Shown here piece by piece: positions 41,430-50,166 of a DNA stretch of 64,000 nt. Origin of the DNA: Salinibacter sp. 10B (GTDB lineage: Bacteria; Bacteroidota; Rhodothermia; Rhodothermales; Salinibacteraceae); the NCBI RefSeq assembly GCF_002954405.1, contig NZ_MQWC01000004.1, positions 3,700,613 through 3,764,612 on the forward strand. Direction: 5' to 3'. The notes under the pieces are model-generated. The model did not search any database, was not told the origin of the DNA, and saw only the letters and a program-made list of their open reading frames with translations. Numbering within the stretch: the stretch's first letter is position 1; the number at the start of each line of letters is the position of its first letter. The translations under genes and the position numbers were made by a program.

Positions 41430-42743
41430 ATGGAAGTTGCTCCGTCCAACATTGATCTCCGTCGAAGCAAGCAGTTTTACGATCGCGCCCAAGGATGTAT
41501 CCCCGGGGGCGTAAATTCGCCTGCCCGAGCGTTTGACAGCGTTGGGGGCACCCCGCTCTTCATTGAGGAGGCCGAGGGGGCCTACCTGATGGACGCCGAC
41601 GGGAATCGATATCTCGATTATGTGGGGTCCTGGGGACCGATGATTTTCGGTCACGCTCATCCCGATGTTGTGGACGCCGTGCAGACGCAGGCGGAGGCGT
41701 CTACTTCGTTCGGGGCACCTACGGAGGTGGAAATCGAGGTTGCGGAGCTCGTGTGTGACCTTGTGCCGTCGGTGGAGAAGGTGCGCATGGTGAACTCCGG
41801 TACGGAGGCGACCATGAGTGCAGCCCGCCTTGCGCGCGGGTACACTGGGCGGGATAAGATCATCAAGTTTGAGGGCAACTATCATGGCCACGGCGACTTC
41901 TTCCTGATCGCGGCGGGAAGTGGGCCGATGACGTTGAGTGAACCGGACTCGCCCGGCGTAACGAAGGGCAATGCGAAAGATACTCTGCTCGCCCCTTTCA
42001 ACGATCTGGATCACGTGGAGAAGCTCGTAGAGGCACATGCGGGAGAGGTCGCCTGCATCATTCTGGAGCCGATTGCGGGCAACATGGGATGCATTCCTCC
42101 GGAGCCCGGCTTTCTTGAGGGGCTCCGCGAGATCTGCGATGCCCACGACATCGTTCTCATCTTTGATGAGGTCATGACCGGATTTCGCGTTGCGCCGGGG
42201 GGAGCACAGGAGCGCTACGGGGTGACGCCCGATCTCACCTGCCTTGGCAAAATTATTGGGGGCGGACTGCCGGTGGGGGCCTATGGGGGCAAGAAGGATA
42301 TCATGGACTACATTTCGCCGACGGGGCCGGTTTACCAAGCGGGGACGCTTAGCGGCAATCCGTTGGCCATGCGAGCCGGCCACGCTGTGCTCTCGAAGAT
42401 TGCGGAGAACAAAGACACGATCTACGACGAGTTGGAGGCCTTCGGAGAAGCCCTCGAAGAGGGCATCCACCGCAACCTTGAGGCGCTGGATTTGGACTTC
42501 ACCACGAATCGGGTGGGGGCGATGGCCAGTCTCTTCTTTACCGATCAACGGGTGGTAGACCAGGAGACGGCCAAGACAACCGATACTGATCAGTACGCCG
42601 CGTACTTCCACGCGATGTTGGAGGAAGGCATCTACCTCCCGCCGTCTCAGTTTGAGGCCATCTTTTTCGGCACGTGTCACGGCGAAGCCGAGCTCGACGC
42701 CACACTGAAGGCGCAGCGCGAGGCGCTCAGACGCATCCAATAG
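41430..42743 (+). CDS. hemL: Glutamate-1-semialdehyde 2,1-aminomutase
   Basis: 437 residues, usual length. Makes 5-aminolevulinate in the C5 pathway, using pyridoxal phosphate. Conserved blocks: IPGGVNSPARAFDSVGGTPLF, DYVGSWGPMIFGHAHP, MVNSGTEATMSAARLARG, FEGNYHGHGDFFL, ILEPIAGNMGC, LIFDEVMTGFR, and the PLP-binding Lys about 274 in LGKIIGGGLPVGAYGG. The start is the ATG before EVAPSNIDLRRSKQ; the longer open frame overlaps the preceding methyltransferase and has no conserved residues. hemA is not in the window. Confidence 0.96.
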   Translation: MEVAPSNIDLRRSKQFYDRAQGCIPGGVNSPARAFDSVGGTPLFIEEAEGAYLMDADGNRYLDYVGSWGPMIFGHAHPDVVDAVQTQAEASTSFGAPTEVEIEVAELVCDLVPSVEKVRMVNSGTEATMSAARLARGYTGRDKIIKFEGNYHGHGDFFLIAAGSGPMTLSEPDSPGVTKGNAKDTLLAPFNDLDHVEKLVEAHAGEVACIILEPIAGNMGCIPPEPGFLEGLREICDAHDIVLIFDEVMTGFRVAPGGAQERYGVTPDLTCLGKIIGGGLPVGAYGGKKDIMDYISPTGPVYQAGTLSGNPLAMRAGHAVLSKIAENKDTIYDELEAFGEALEEGIHRNLEALDLDFTTNRVGAMASLFFTDQRVVDQETAKTTDTDQYAAYFHAMLEEGIYLPPSQFEAIFFGTCHGEAELDATLKAQREALRRIQ

Positions 42744-42748
42744 AAAAA

Positions 42749-42771
42749 GCTCGGCGCTTGACGCGCCGAGC
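42749..42771 (-). terminator. Intrinsic terminator of the kinase-WD40 gene
   Basis: A 9-bp GC-rich stem (GCTCGGCGC / GCGCCGAGC) with a 5-nt loop is followed, when read on the minus strand, by TTTTTCTA. This is a classical rho-independent terminator 50 bp downstream of the leftward kinase gene. On the plus strand it directly follows the hemL stop and could also slow that transcript. Confidence 0.8.
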
Positions 42772-42821
42772 CGTTGGTCGCAAAAGGACACTGTCGATGG
42801 ACGACGTCCGTCCTGGGGGGG

Positions 42822-44936
42822 TTACGGAGTCCAGAGCTTCACGTCGTCGTCCTTACTTCCAGAGAGAACGTAGCGGCCGTCAGGAGAGAAGGCAATGGCG
42901 TTGACGCCCTCCGCATCGCCCTCAAAGACGTAGCCGAGATTTCCATCCTCTACCTTCCAGAGTTGGACGGTCATGTCGCTGCTCCCACTCAGAACGTATT
43001 GACCGTCCGGGGAGAAGGCGACGGCAATCACGAGGCCGGAATGGCCCTCAAAGGTGCGAAGTAGCTTTCCAGAGTCGACGTCCCACAGCCGGGCCGTCAT
43101 GTCGTCGCTGCCGGAGAGAGCGTACTCCCCGTTCGGCGAGAATGCGACGGAGAAGACGTACGTGGAGTCCCAGTCGCCCTCGTCGAAGGTGCGCACGACA
43201 CTGCCCGTCTCCACATCCCAGAGCTTAAGGGTGCCGGACTGACCGCTGCCGGAGAGCACGTACTCCCCGTTCGGCGAGAAGGTGACCGAGAAGATTGCTT
43301 CGTTGTTTTCGTCGAAGCGGCGGACGAGGTCGCCCGTATCTACGTCCCAGAGATGAAGGGTGCCGGAGGCGCCGCCGCCAGAGAGCACGTGCTGCCCGTC
43401 GGGCGAAAAGGTGGCCCCCAGTACCGCTTCGGAATTTTCCTCGAAGGTCCGGACGGTGTCCCCGGAATCCACATCCCACAGGCGAACGATGCCGTCAGAC
43501 GTTTCAGAGACGAGACGATCGCCGTCAGGAGAGAGCGCGACCGAAATTGGTTGTTCGGTGAGGCCCTCAAACGTCTGAATTTCGCGACCGGTGACGACCT
43601 CCCACAACTTAATCGTGTTGTTCGGGGCGCCCGAGAGGGCATACTGTCCATCGGGCGAGAAGGAGACCGCATTCACCCAGTCGGCATTCCCCTCCAACGA
43701 TCGCACAATGTGCAGCCGTTGCCGCTGCGGTCCCTCAGAGGCTCCATCCTCCGTGGAAGGGGACGGGGTCATTGCCTCTTGCTCTTCTTCGGTGGCGGTC
43801 GCCGTTTCGGACATTGCGGCGGGACTCGGCTCCGCCTCTCCCTCTTCGGGCCGGTACACCTGGGTTTGGGCCGGTTCGCCCTGTCCTCCGCCGGCATCCA
43901 TCGAGACCTGCTCCTCGGCGTCGGCCGTCCCGTCCCCTGAAGATGGAGAGGGGACTTCGACCTCTTCGCCCGGGTCCTCCGAATGGAGCGCCTCAGCGGC
44001 TTCCTGACCGGTTTGGTAGCGGTCGTTGGGATCTTTCTTGAGCAGCTTTGCAATGACCTGCTCCAACCAGGCGGGGATGCTGTCGTCAATCTGACGGGGA
44101 GGCGTGTAGGATTCGTGCAGCACCTTGTACACGACGCTCATGGGGTGGCCTCCCGTGTGAGGGAGTTTCCCGGTGATCGATTCATAAAGAACGACGCCGA
44201 GGCTGTACAAGTCCCCTCGGGCATCAACATCGTTCCCGCGCGCCTGCTCTGGGCTCATGTATTCCGGGGTGCCCAGTACCGTCCCCGTTTGCGTGAGACG
44301 TGCATCCGAGCCCGCGTAGGCAATGCCAAAGTCCATGAGCACGGGGCGTCCCACGTCGGTCACCATGACGTTCGAGCTTTTCACGTCGCGGTGGACCGTG
44401 CCCTGATTGTGGGCGTAGCCGAGGGCTTCGGCCATGGGGGCGATCAGGCTTACTGCCTGTTCTGGGGAGACCGGTCCTTTCTCCTGGACGATCTCGTGGA
44501 GGTCGCGTCCCTCCAGATACTCCATCGCCATGTAATGAACGCCGTTCAGCTCCCCCTCGTCGAAGATGGTGACGATGTGGGGATGGTTGAGTTGGGCCGC
44601 TGATTGGGCTTCCCGGTGGAAGCGCTCCAGCATCTTCCGGTCGTGGGTCATTCCCTGCGGCAGCACCTTCAGGGCCACCTCTCGTCCCAGGCTTTCTTGA
44701 ACGGCCTTGTAGACGATGGCCATGCCGCCACGGCCCAGTTCCTTTTCAATATTATATTCGGGAGACATCGCATCCCGAACGAGAGTTTCGGGATTGGAGG
44801 AGAGTGATCCAGTCCCGGTTCCCGTAGAGGTCGTTTCAGGAGGATCCTCCAGCCACTCGCCGCAGTGTTTGCACTTGCGGGCAGCTTCCAGGATCTCTTC
44901 GTGACAATACGGACAACGCTTTGTGGCTTCGGACAT
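42822..44936 (-). CDS. Serine/threonine protein kinase with N-terminal zinc ribbon and C-terminal WD40 propeller
   Basis: 704 residues. Residues 8-25 form a zinc ribbon (CPYC...CKHC). The kinase domain (about 61-320) is complete: glycine loop LGRGGMA, ATP Lys90, catalytic HRDVKSSN (182-189), DFG 202-204 and GTPEYMSPEQ. A Ser/Thr/Glu-rich linker (about 320-410) leads to seven WD40 repeats (about 415-704; each with FSPDGxY and a (K/R)LW ending), exactly one propeller. No membrane helix is seen, so it is cytoplasmic. It is the last gene of the leftward island with PP2C, Cache and FHA proteins. Substrates may include the FHA protein's partners. Confidence 0.93.
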   Translation of the reverse strand: MSEATKRCPYCHEEILEAARKCKHCGEWLEDPPETTSTGTGTGSLSSNPETLVRDAMSPEYNIEKELGRGGMAIVYKAVQESLGREVALKVLPQGMTHDRKMLERFHREAQSAAQLNHPHIVTIFDEGELNGVHYMAMEYLEGRDLHEIVQEKGPVSPEQAVSLIAPMAEALGYAHNQGTVHRDVKSSNVMVTDVGRPVLMDFGIAYAGSDARLTQTGTVLGTPEYMSPEQARGNDVDARGDLYSLGVVLYESITGKLPHTGGHPMSVVYKVLHESYTPPRQIDDSIPAWLEQVIAKLLKKDPNDRYQTGQEAAEALHSEDPGEEVEVPSPSSGDGTADAEEQVSMDAGGGQGEPAQTQVYRPEEGEAEPSPAAMSETATATEEEQEAMTPSPSTEDGASEGPQRQRLHIVRSLEGNADWVNAVSFSPDGQYALSGAPNNTIKLWEVVTGREIQTFEGLTEQPISVALSPDGDRLVSETSDGIVRLWDVDSGDTVRTFEENSEAVLGATFSPDGQHVLSGGGASGTLHLWDVDTGDLVRRFDENNEAIFSVTFSPNGEYVLSGSGQSGTLKLWDVETGSVVRTFDEGDWDSTYVFSVAFSPNGEYALSGSDDMTARLWDVDSGKLLRTFEGHSGLVIAVAFSPDGQYVLSGSSDMTVQLWKVEDGNLGYVFEGDAEGVNAIAFSPDGRYVLSGSKDDDVKLWTP

Positions 44937-45352
44937 GTCCTAGGGGCGATTCGTGCACTGCACCTGCTTGGAAGACGGCGTTGCGTCCGATCGGACGTCG
45001 GCCGGCGGGGAGCAGGAATGGAAAGGCCATCGATCGATGCTGTCCGGTAGGAGTGAAACAAGGGGGAGGTTATGACCACATCCAACCCGAACAGCAGAAC
45101 TCATAGGGGATCGTCTTCCCCATACGAACAATGAGCAATAATATTGCCAGGTTCGGGAGAACGACGGTGCAGCGTCTCGGGACAACTTGTGAAGAGCAGA
45201 GGGACATGTTACACGTCCCTGCTGCCCGTTTCCCGACGGGGAGACGCGACGTGCCCGGGCAGGGCGAGCGAGGACCCTCGCCCGTCGGGCGGGACGATCG
45301 ATGAAACGCAGAGATCGCCTCCCGGCCCCGACGGACGCTGCGAATGACCTCC
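44937..45352. other. Intergenic region between FHA and kinase genes, with strong hairpins
   Basis: 416 bp without a gene. It holds two hairpins (45195-45223 and 45254-45289) near the FHA gene end and should contain the kinase promoter at its left. Confidence 0.5.
45195..45289 (-). promoter_or_regulatory. Pair of GC-rich hairpins downstream of the FHA gene
   Basis: Hairpin 1 pairs AGCA and GGGAC (45195-45205) with GTCCC and TGCT (45215-45223). Hairpin 2 pairs GGGCGAG (45262-45268) with CTCGCCC (45277-45283), extended by CCCG/CGGG (45254-45257 with 45286-45289). A weaker CCCGT/ACGGG lies between them. There is no U-run, so these may be factor-dependent transcript ends or a structured RNA. Confidence 0.4.
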
Positions 45353-46444
45353 CTAGTCGCGTTCGTAGCGGAGCATCAGTTCGCCCATCCGGATCATATC
45401 GCCGTCCTGAAGTTCGACGGTATTGCCTTCGGGCACCTGATCCCCATTCACCATCGTCGGGTTGGTTTCGCTCGTGTTCTTCAGCAGAATGGTTTGGTCC
45501 TGCTGAATAATTTCCGCCTGCATACGAGACACCGTGCGGTACGTATCCCCGAGCTGAATATGTGCGAAGGCGCGCTCGCCTTCCACCTCCGCCCGGCCAA
45601 TGGTGACCACATTGCCTTCGGGGGTCGGGCGTCCCGCAATCCGGAACTCTTTGCCCTGGTCCGGCCCGGCCGCGATCACAAGGCGACCCGGCACAAACTT
45701 CATTGTTTTCGGGGGAGCCTTGAATTTCAGCGTCTCGGGCCCTTCCGATTCGTCTTCCGGGGTCTGTGAACTGCTGGACTCGGACTTGATGCGCTGCCCA
45801 GAGGGTTCCGGGAAGCCGGTTTCGGCCCCTTCCCCGTCGCCCCCAAGCTCCGTAGAGGACAGATCGGACGAGGGTGGGTCTGTCCCGGCCGAGCCGTCCT
45901 CCGAAGGAGCAGCGGCTTGCGGAGCGGGCTCATCATCCTGGCTGGCGTACGCGAAGTAGCCTAGAACAACGACGACGAGAACGCCAAGCCCGAGGATCAG
46001 ATAAACGGTGATCGTTGAGAAGCCCTGCCGAAGCGACTCGCTGGAGTCTCCGTTCTGGTTGCCGGACGAGATTTGTGTCCGGCTGGACTCGTCTAGCACG
46101 GGCTTTCGGTTGAACGGGCTGATTTCGATGACCCCTTCCACCCGGTAGCGCTCGCCTGGGGCGGGAGGTTGCTGGCCCGTCCGTGCGCGAATTTCCGCCC
46201 CACTATCGTCCTGAAGAATATAATTTTTCGTCTCCGTGTCGTTGCCACTATCGACCTGGCGGTCGACCGTGCCTTCGATCGTCACACTCTGGCCGCGATA
46301 TTTGCCCGGATTGCCATTGATTTCCTTGATCGTGGGTTGGGCCTGCAGCCCCCAAGCACCAAAAATCAAAAGGAAGCAGATCCAGGCTACAGATCGCACC
46401 GGAGGAGTGAATGTGTTCACGTACCGAGTCATGGGGAAAGTCAT
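45353..46444 (-). CDS. Membrane protein with periplasmic OB-fold domain and cytoplasmic FHA domain
   Basis: 363 residues. A signal peptide (ending near LQAQ, residue 36) is followed by an OB-fold-like domain (TIKEINGNPGKYRGQSVTIEGTVDRQ...NYILQDDSGAEIRART, about 38-125), one membrane helix (about 144-167), a low-complexity acidic linker and a C-terminal FHA domain (about 255-363: VVTIGRAEVEG, TVSRMQAEI, NPTMVNGDQVPEG). FHA domains bind phosphothreonine peptides. This topology would link the periplasm to cytoplasmic kinase signalling. The start could also be ATG 46432. It begins 22 bp after the Cache protein's stop, so the two are co-transcribed. Confidence 0.85.
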   Translation of the reverse strand: MTFPMTRYVNTFTPPVRSVAWICFLLIFGAWGLQAQPTIKEINGNPGKYRGQSVTIEGTVDRQVDSGNDTETKNYILQDDSGAEIRARTGQQPPAPGERYRVEGVIEISPFNRKPVLDESSRTQISSGNQNGDSSESLRQGFSTITVYLILGLGVLVVVVLGYFAYASQDDEPAPQAAAPSEDGSAGTDPPSSDLSSTELGGDGEGAETGFPEPSGQRIKSESSSSQTPEDESEGPETLKFKAPPKTMKFVPGRLVIAAGPDQGKEFRIAGRPTPEGNVVTIGRAEVEGERAFAHIQLGDTYRTVSRMQAEIIQQDQTILLKNTSETNPTMVNGDQVPEGNTVELQDGDMIRMGELMLRYERD

Positions 46445-46466
46445 CGGAGATTGGCTTGCGTTCAAC

Positions 46467-47966
46467 TTAGTTTTGAGCGAGGCCGATACGAACAACCCCA
46501 GTCCAATTTTCGTCAACAAATTTGGGCCATACGACCTCACGCACCGATTGCCCGTTGTACTGGATGTCGTGGTGATACAAGGCAGGCGTGTTGGAGGTGC
46601 GCGTCCATTCGCCTTCCCCGTATCCGAGATTCGATCGGTTGAAGTTGTAGGATTCTTCGATCCCGTCGGAGTCGTTTTGGATACAATAGTAGGTCAAAAT
46701 CGGCGAATCATCAAAGATGGCGTCGAAAACCTCAAAGTCGGCTGAGGCCATCCCGGCTCCGCTGAGAAGTGTGCCGATCGCACTTCCGCTGGCGGGAGAC
46801 GTTTCCGAAAACTCAAGCTGATACAGCTTCTTCCACTGCTCGTCACTGTCGACGTTGTCTTGGATCGTTTCGAGACGAACGTTCTCCTCGGCTGTGGTCG
46901 CAATGCTGAACTCAAGAACCAGATAGCGCGATCCGACGGGACTGACCAACCAGGCCATGTTGGACTGATCGGAGGATCGCAGAAGGGAAACTGACCCAGC
47001 GACCGTTTCCAGAAGGGCATCGCTAGGCTGGTTGGCTTCGCTGCCGTACATTCCGCGAGTGACGCTGCCATCGGAGGCAAGGAGGTAGAAGGCCTTCACG
47101 TAGTTGGGAAAGCTGACGCGTTGCATCTCCGTATCCACGTGATTGAGGGCAGTGTCCGAAGGCTGGTCGTCATAAAATGCTGCCCCTATGCGAAGAAGGG
47201 GGGAGAGAAAGTGACCACGAACCGAGATGAGGGACGAGAGGATCGCCTTCGGCGTTGGGTTGCGAGCGGCCATCTCACGGGCAAGAGTGTACGCCTCACG
47301 GAACCGACCATTCAGAAAATAGAGCTCCTCCAGGGTGTTTGCTGTGTTCTCCCAGGTGGCAAGGGACTGATCGGCAGACCAGTTGGCGAGAAGCCAAGCA
47401 TACGCGTTCATGGCCGTTCGCTGGGCTCCTACCTCCAAAGCTGAGGTTCCACAGTAGTATTCGGCCCGGAAATTTTCGTCTACGTATTTGGGGTACGAGC
47501 GACACAAGCGGTAGGCAGCGTCGTACTCGTCGGCTTCAACCTCTTGTTGAATGAGACTGCGCACGTGCGATTCCACCCGTCCGCTCAGTTGGTCTCGTTG
47601 AGCGGACGTAAGGTACGACTGGTTGGAGAGAACATTGATGTACTGCTGAAGGGCCCCGGAGCCTTGACGTCGGACGGCCCCGAACCATTCTCCGAGCACT
47701 TCGGCAAGCTTCTCCCGGACGAAGTCGCGGTCACAGTTCTGTGCGGTGCTATTGAGCACCTTCACCGCCCGGCTGAAATTCGATTGTTCAAGAAGACGGT
47801 CCGCAAGGCTAATCTGTCGCTGGGCGAAGTCTTCGCAGTACGAAGGAGAGGAAGGGGAAGCAGCTGGCCGAGGACTGGTCGAGGAAAGAGGGCCGGCGTG
47901 GGTCGCAGGGACCAGCAGGACGGCAACGAGGAGAGAAAGAACGGTCATTCGATTACAAAAGGGCAT
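46467..47966 (-). CDS. Secreted protein with TPR-like helices and C-terminal Cache-like sensor domain
   Basis: 499 residues with a signal peptide (MPFCNRMTVLSLLVAVLLVPATHA). About 45-270 is helical with TPR-like pairs (LADRLLEQSNFSRAVKVLN; ADEYDAAYRLCRSYPKY; LYFLNGRFREAYTLAREMA). About 300-499 looks like a Cache domain: FPNYVKAFYLLASDGSV, YLVLEFSIATT, and the ending VREVVWPKFVDENWTGVVRIGLAQ, close to the strand that closes many Cache sensors of kinases and chemoreceptors. No membrane helix beyond the signal is seen, so it should be periplasmic. It lies directly upstream of the FHA gene. Cache assignment is by pattern only. Alternative starts: 47984 or 47948. Confidence 0.65.
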   Translation of the reverse strand: MPFCNRMTVLSLLVAVLLVPATHAGPLSSTSPRPAASPSSPSYCEDFAQRQISLADRLLEQSNFSRAVKVLNSTAQNCDRDFVREKLAEVLGEWFGAVRRQGSGALQQYINVLSNQSYLTSAQRDQLSGRVESHVRSLIQQEVEADEYDAAYRLCRSYPKYVDENFRAEYYCGTSALEVGAQRTAMNAYAWLLANWSADQSLATWENTANTLEELYFLNGRFREAYTLAREMAARNPTPKAILSSLISVRGHFLSPLLRIGAAFYDDQPSDTALNHVDTEMQRVSFPNYVKAFYLLASDGSVTRGMYGSEANQPSDALLETVAGSVSLLRSSDQSNMAWLVSPVGSRYLVLEFSIATTAEENVRLETIQDNVDSDEQWKKLYQLEFSETSPASGSAIGTLLSGAGMASADFEVFDAIFDDSPILTYYCIQNDSDGIEESYNFNRSNLGYGEGEWTRTSNTPALYHHDIQYNGQSVREVVWPKFVDENWTGVVRIGLAQN

Positions 47967-48275
47967 CGGCAAAAGGAGGTGCATCGGCGAGGCCTGCACT
48001 AGATCCGGGGACGAGCAGTGGGGAGACGACCCTTCGGAGACGGGTGAGGAAGAACAATACTCCGAAAGATGGCCGTTTACGCTCGAGTTTACGTATGGTC
48101 GTGACCCGGGATAGATGTCCGTCTCGTGTAGAAACGGCATCCGTGAGTCCCCAATCTATGCGGATGCATCGAGAATTTACATAGATGACCGGACCATGGA
48201 CCTTCCTTTGAAACCTATGGCCGTCTTCGGGGGAATGCAAACGTCGGGGAAAGAGGTGCCTGATTCCCCTGTCCT
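47967..48275. other. Intergenic region between PP2C and Cache-protein genes
   Basis: About 310 bp. No gene is convincing, although the reading frame of the Cache gene stays open upstream to 48140 without conserved sequence. It probably holds the promoter of the Cache-FHA pair. Confidence 0.4.
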
Positions 48276-49106
48276 TTATGCAGGCTCTTCTTCACGAGGG
48301 GGGAAGGGATATGTCCGCACGCGTCCGAGCTCTCGTTCGAGGGTGCCGGCCTCCGCAAGGACGGCAGAGATGTTATCTGTGGAGCCGGAATAGTACGCGA
48401 GGGATACAAGAGATTCCGCGGCCGTCTTCAGGTCGGGGGTTCCGAGCATGTACGATTTGAAGAGCTGTTTCTGGTCCTGCAGCTTGTCCACAATGAGGCC
48501 GTCGGAACAGAGCAGGAAGCCATCTTGCTCAGAAAGCGAATAGGCCGGAGCATCTTTTGGGAAGAAGTCCGGCTCGTCCCCCGTCCCGTCGAGGGTCTTG
48601 TTGATGATGTGCCCGTACTGCTCGATAAATTCGGGATCGATGTTGTCGTCTCCAGCCTCTTTTTCGAATTCGCGCAGGTACGAGTGGTCCTCGGTCACCT
48701 GCTTGATCTCGCCGTCGGTCAGGTAGTAAACGCGACTGTCCCCGAGATTTCCGGCAATAAACTGGTTGTCGCATCCGAGCACGCAGGTGAGCGTGGTGCC
48801 CATCCCGTCGAGCGAGGGATCCTGCTCCGTAATTTCGCGAATCGATTCCTGCGCAGCGTCGAAGGCGTTCTCCAGAATGTCCTTGAGCATGTCCGGAGTG
48901 ACCTCGTCCTCGAACTCGTCTCGGAGGACCGACTCCACCGTCTGCAAAACAGTCTGGCTCGCAATCTGGCCTCCCGCGACGCCTCCCATTCCGTCAGCAA
49001 CGCCTAGGAAAAAGGCGTCCGACGAAGGGTAAAAATGTAAGATGTCGTCCTGATTTACATCCCGGCGACCCGGAAATGTCGTGCCGTGGGCGGAGATCGG
49101 TAGCAT
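48276..49106 (-). CDS. PP2C-family serine/threonine protein phosphatase
   Basis: 276 residues, with all PP2C landmarks: RRDVNQDD near the start, the metal-binding Asp38 in VADGMGGVAGG, the TTLTCVL strand, NLGDSRVYYL, LLCSDGLIVD and the final metal site GSTDNISAVL. It removes phosphates from Ser/Thr residues in the cytoplasm and is the natural counterpart of the kinase at 42822-44936. An acidic loop (about 140-185, including NKTLDGTGDEPDFF) fits the halophilic proteome. First gene of the leftward signalling island. Confidence 0.93.
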   Translation of the reverse strand: MLPISAHGTTFPGRRDVNQDDILHFYPSSDAFFLGVADGMGGVAGGQIASQTVLQTVESVLRDEFEDEVTPDMLKDILENAFDAAQESIREITEQDPSLDGMGTTLTCVLGCDNQFIAGNLGDSRVYYLTDGEIKQVTEDHSYLREFEKEAGDDNIDPEFIEQYGHIINKTLDGTGDEPDFFPKDAPAYSLSEQDGFLLCSDGLIVDKLQDQKQLFKSYMLGTPDLKTAAESLVSLAYYSGSTDNISAVLAEAGTLERELGRVRTYPFPPREEEPA

Positions 49107-49485
49107 TACGATGAGCAGCCGTTCTATTGAATGAACGAGTCAGACGGTAAGAGACGTCCCTTTTCTTGGGGCCTAGGGGAGAAGAGGGCAGAAAAGGGTG
49201 GGCAGTGCGTTTCGCACGGACCGTCTTCTCTCGGAAACGCAAGTCGAAGATGCATTAACACGTTCCCTTCCTCCTTTGTGTTCGACCTCTCGAACGGGGG
49301 AGAGAGAGCATCGTTGCAGAGCCAAAAATCATGAAGGTATGGGAGAAGGCTCAGGAGGAGGCCGAAAGCGTGCCCCCGAGTGTGTTGGGAACAGCAGGTC
49401 GTCGCTGCCGAGAATGTCGTCGGACACGCCCCCTGGTATTCGCTTAAAGATCGTGCCGGTTTTCGAGTCGCCGGACGAAACGGGG
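49107..49485. other. Intergenic region between HAD and PP2C genes
   Basis: 379 bp. I see no gene, repeat or clear terminator; it should contain the PP2C promoter. Confidence 0.4.
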
Positions 49486-50166
49486 TCAGATTTCAAGAAC
49501 TTGTTCAATGAAATGGTGAGGGTCGGCCAGCGTGTCGAGGAGAAGGTCAGGCGTATGAGGAGCCAGTTCAGATCGGGAGAATCGTCCGGTACAGACGGCC
49601 ACTGAACGAGCGCCCGTCGTCTGGGCACAGTGAATGTCGTGGCGCGTGTCTCCGATGATTGCCGTGCGGTCGGCAGAAAAGGAATGCCCGGACTGCTCAG
49701 AAGCGCGCCGGAGCGCCATGGGCGGCAACTCGGTACGATCGGAGTGGTCGTTTCCAAAAGCGCCGATCGGGAAGTAATCGGCCAGATTTGCCCTTCGGAG
49801 CTTGTGGTACGCAATGGCTTCAACATTGCCCGTGACCAAGCCTAAGAACACGTCCTCTCGACGGGCGAGCCGAGGCAGAAGGTCCACAACGCCCGGAAGA
49901 GGATTCACGTGGTGTGACTGTATGGTCTTTTGGGCAGTCTCGGCGTATCGGGCGATCACGTCTTCCAGGTGGGGGGAGGGGTCGGGAATTCCGCTCTCCA
50001 CAAGCACGTCGTGAAAGATCGCGAGATCAGTGCGTCCCGAAAACGGAACGCCGTCGGTCGAGGCGCGCTTTCCCGTTGCACTCGCGACCGCGTGGGTCAC
50101 GGCCGGGCGGACCCCGCCCGTAACGTGAAGGAGCGTCCCGTCAATGTCGAAGAGCAGAAGAGTCAT
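49486..50166 (-). CDS. HAD-superfamily phosphatase (phosphoglycolate phosphatase-like)
   Basis: 226 residues. Motif I LLFDIDGTLL with the nucleophile and acid/base Asp (7 and 9), motif II LVTGN, and motif III/IV IGDTRHDIHCA are intact. The cap is the helical type of the Gph/beta-phosphoglucomutase group. Substrate unknown. The start is the ATG before TLLLFDIDG; the longest frame adds 19 residues with no conservation. Confidence 0.88.
   Translation of the reverse strand: MTLLLFDIDGTLLHVTGGVRPAVTHAVASATGKRASTDGVPFSGRTDLAIFHDVLVESGIPDPSPHLEDVIARYAETAQKTIQSHHVNPLPGVVDLLPRLARREDVFLGLVTGNVEAIAYHKLRRANLADYFPIGAFGNDHSDRTELPPMALRRASEQSGHSFSADRTAIIGDTRHDIHCAQTTGARSVAVCTGRFSRSELAPHTPDLLLDTLADPHHFIEQVLEI

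Noticed and set aside
42822-43700. Tandem DNA repeat in the kinase gene
   Set aside because: The repetition is explained by seven WD40 protein repeats of ~42 residues; the DNA units are diverged and not a separate repeat feature.
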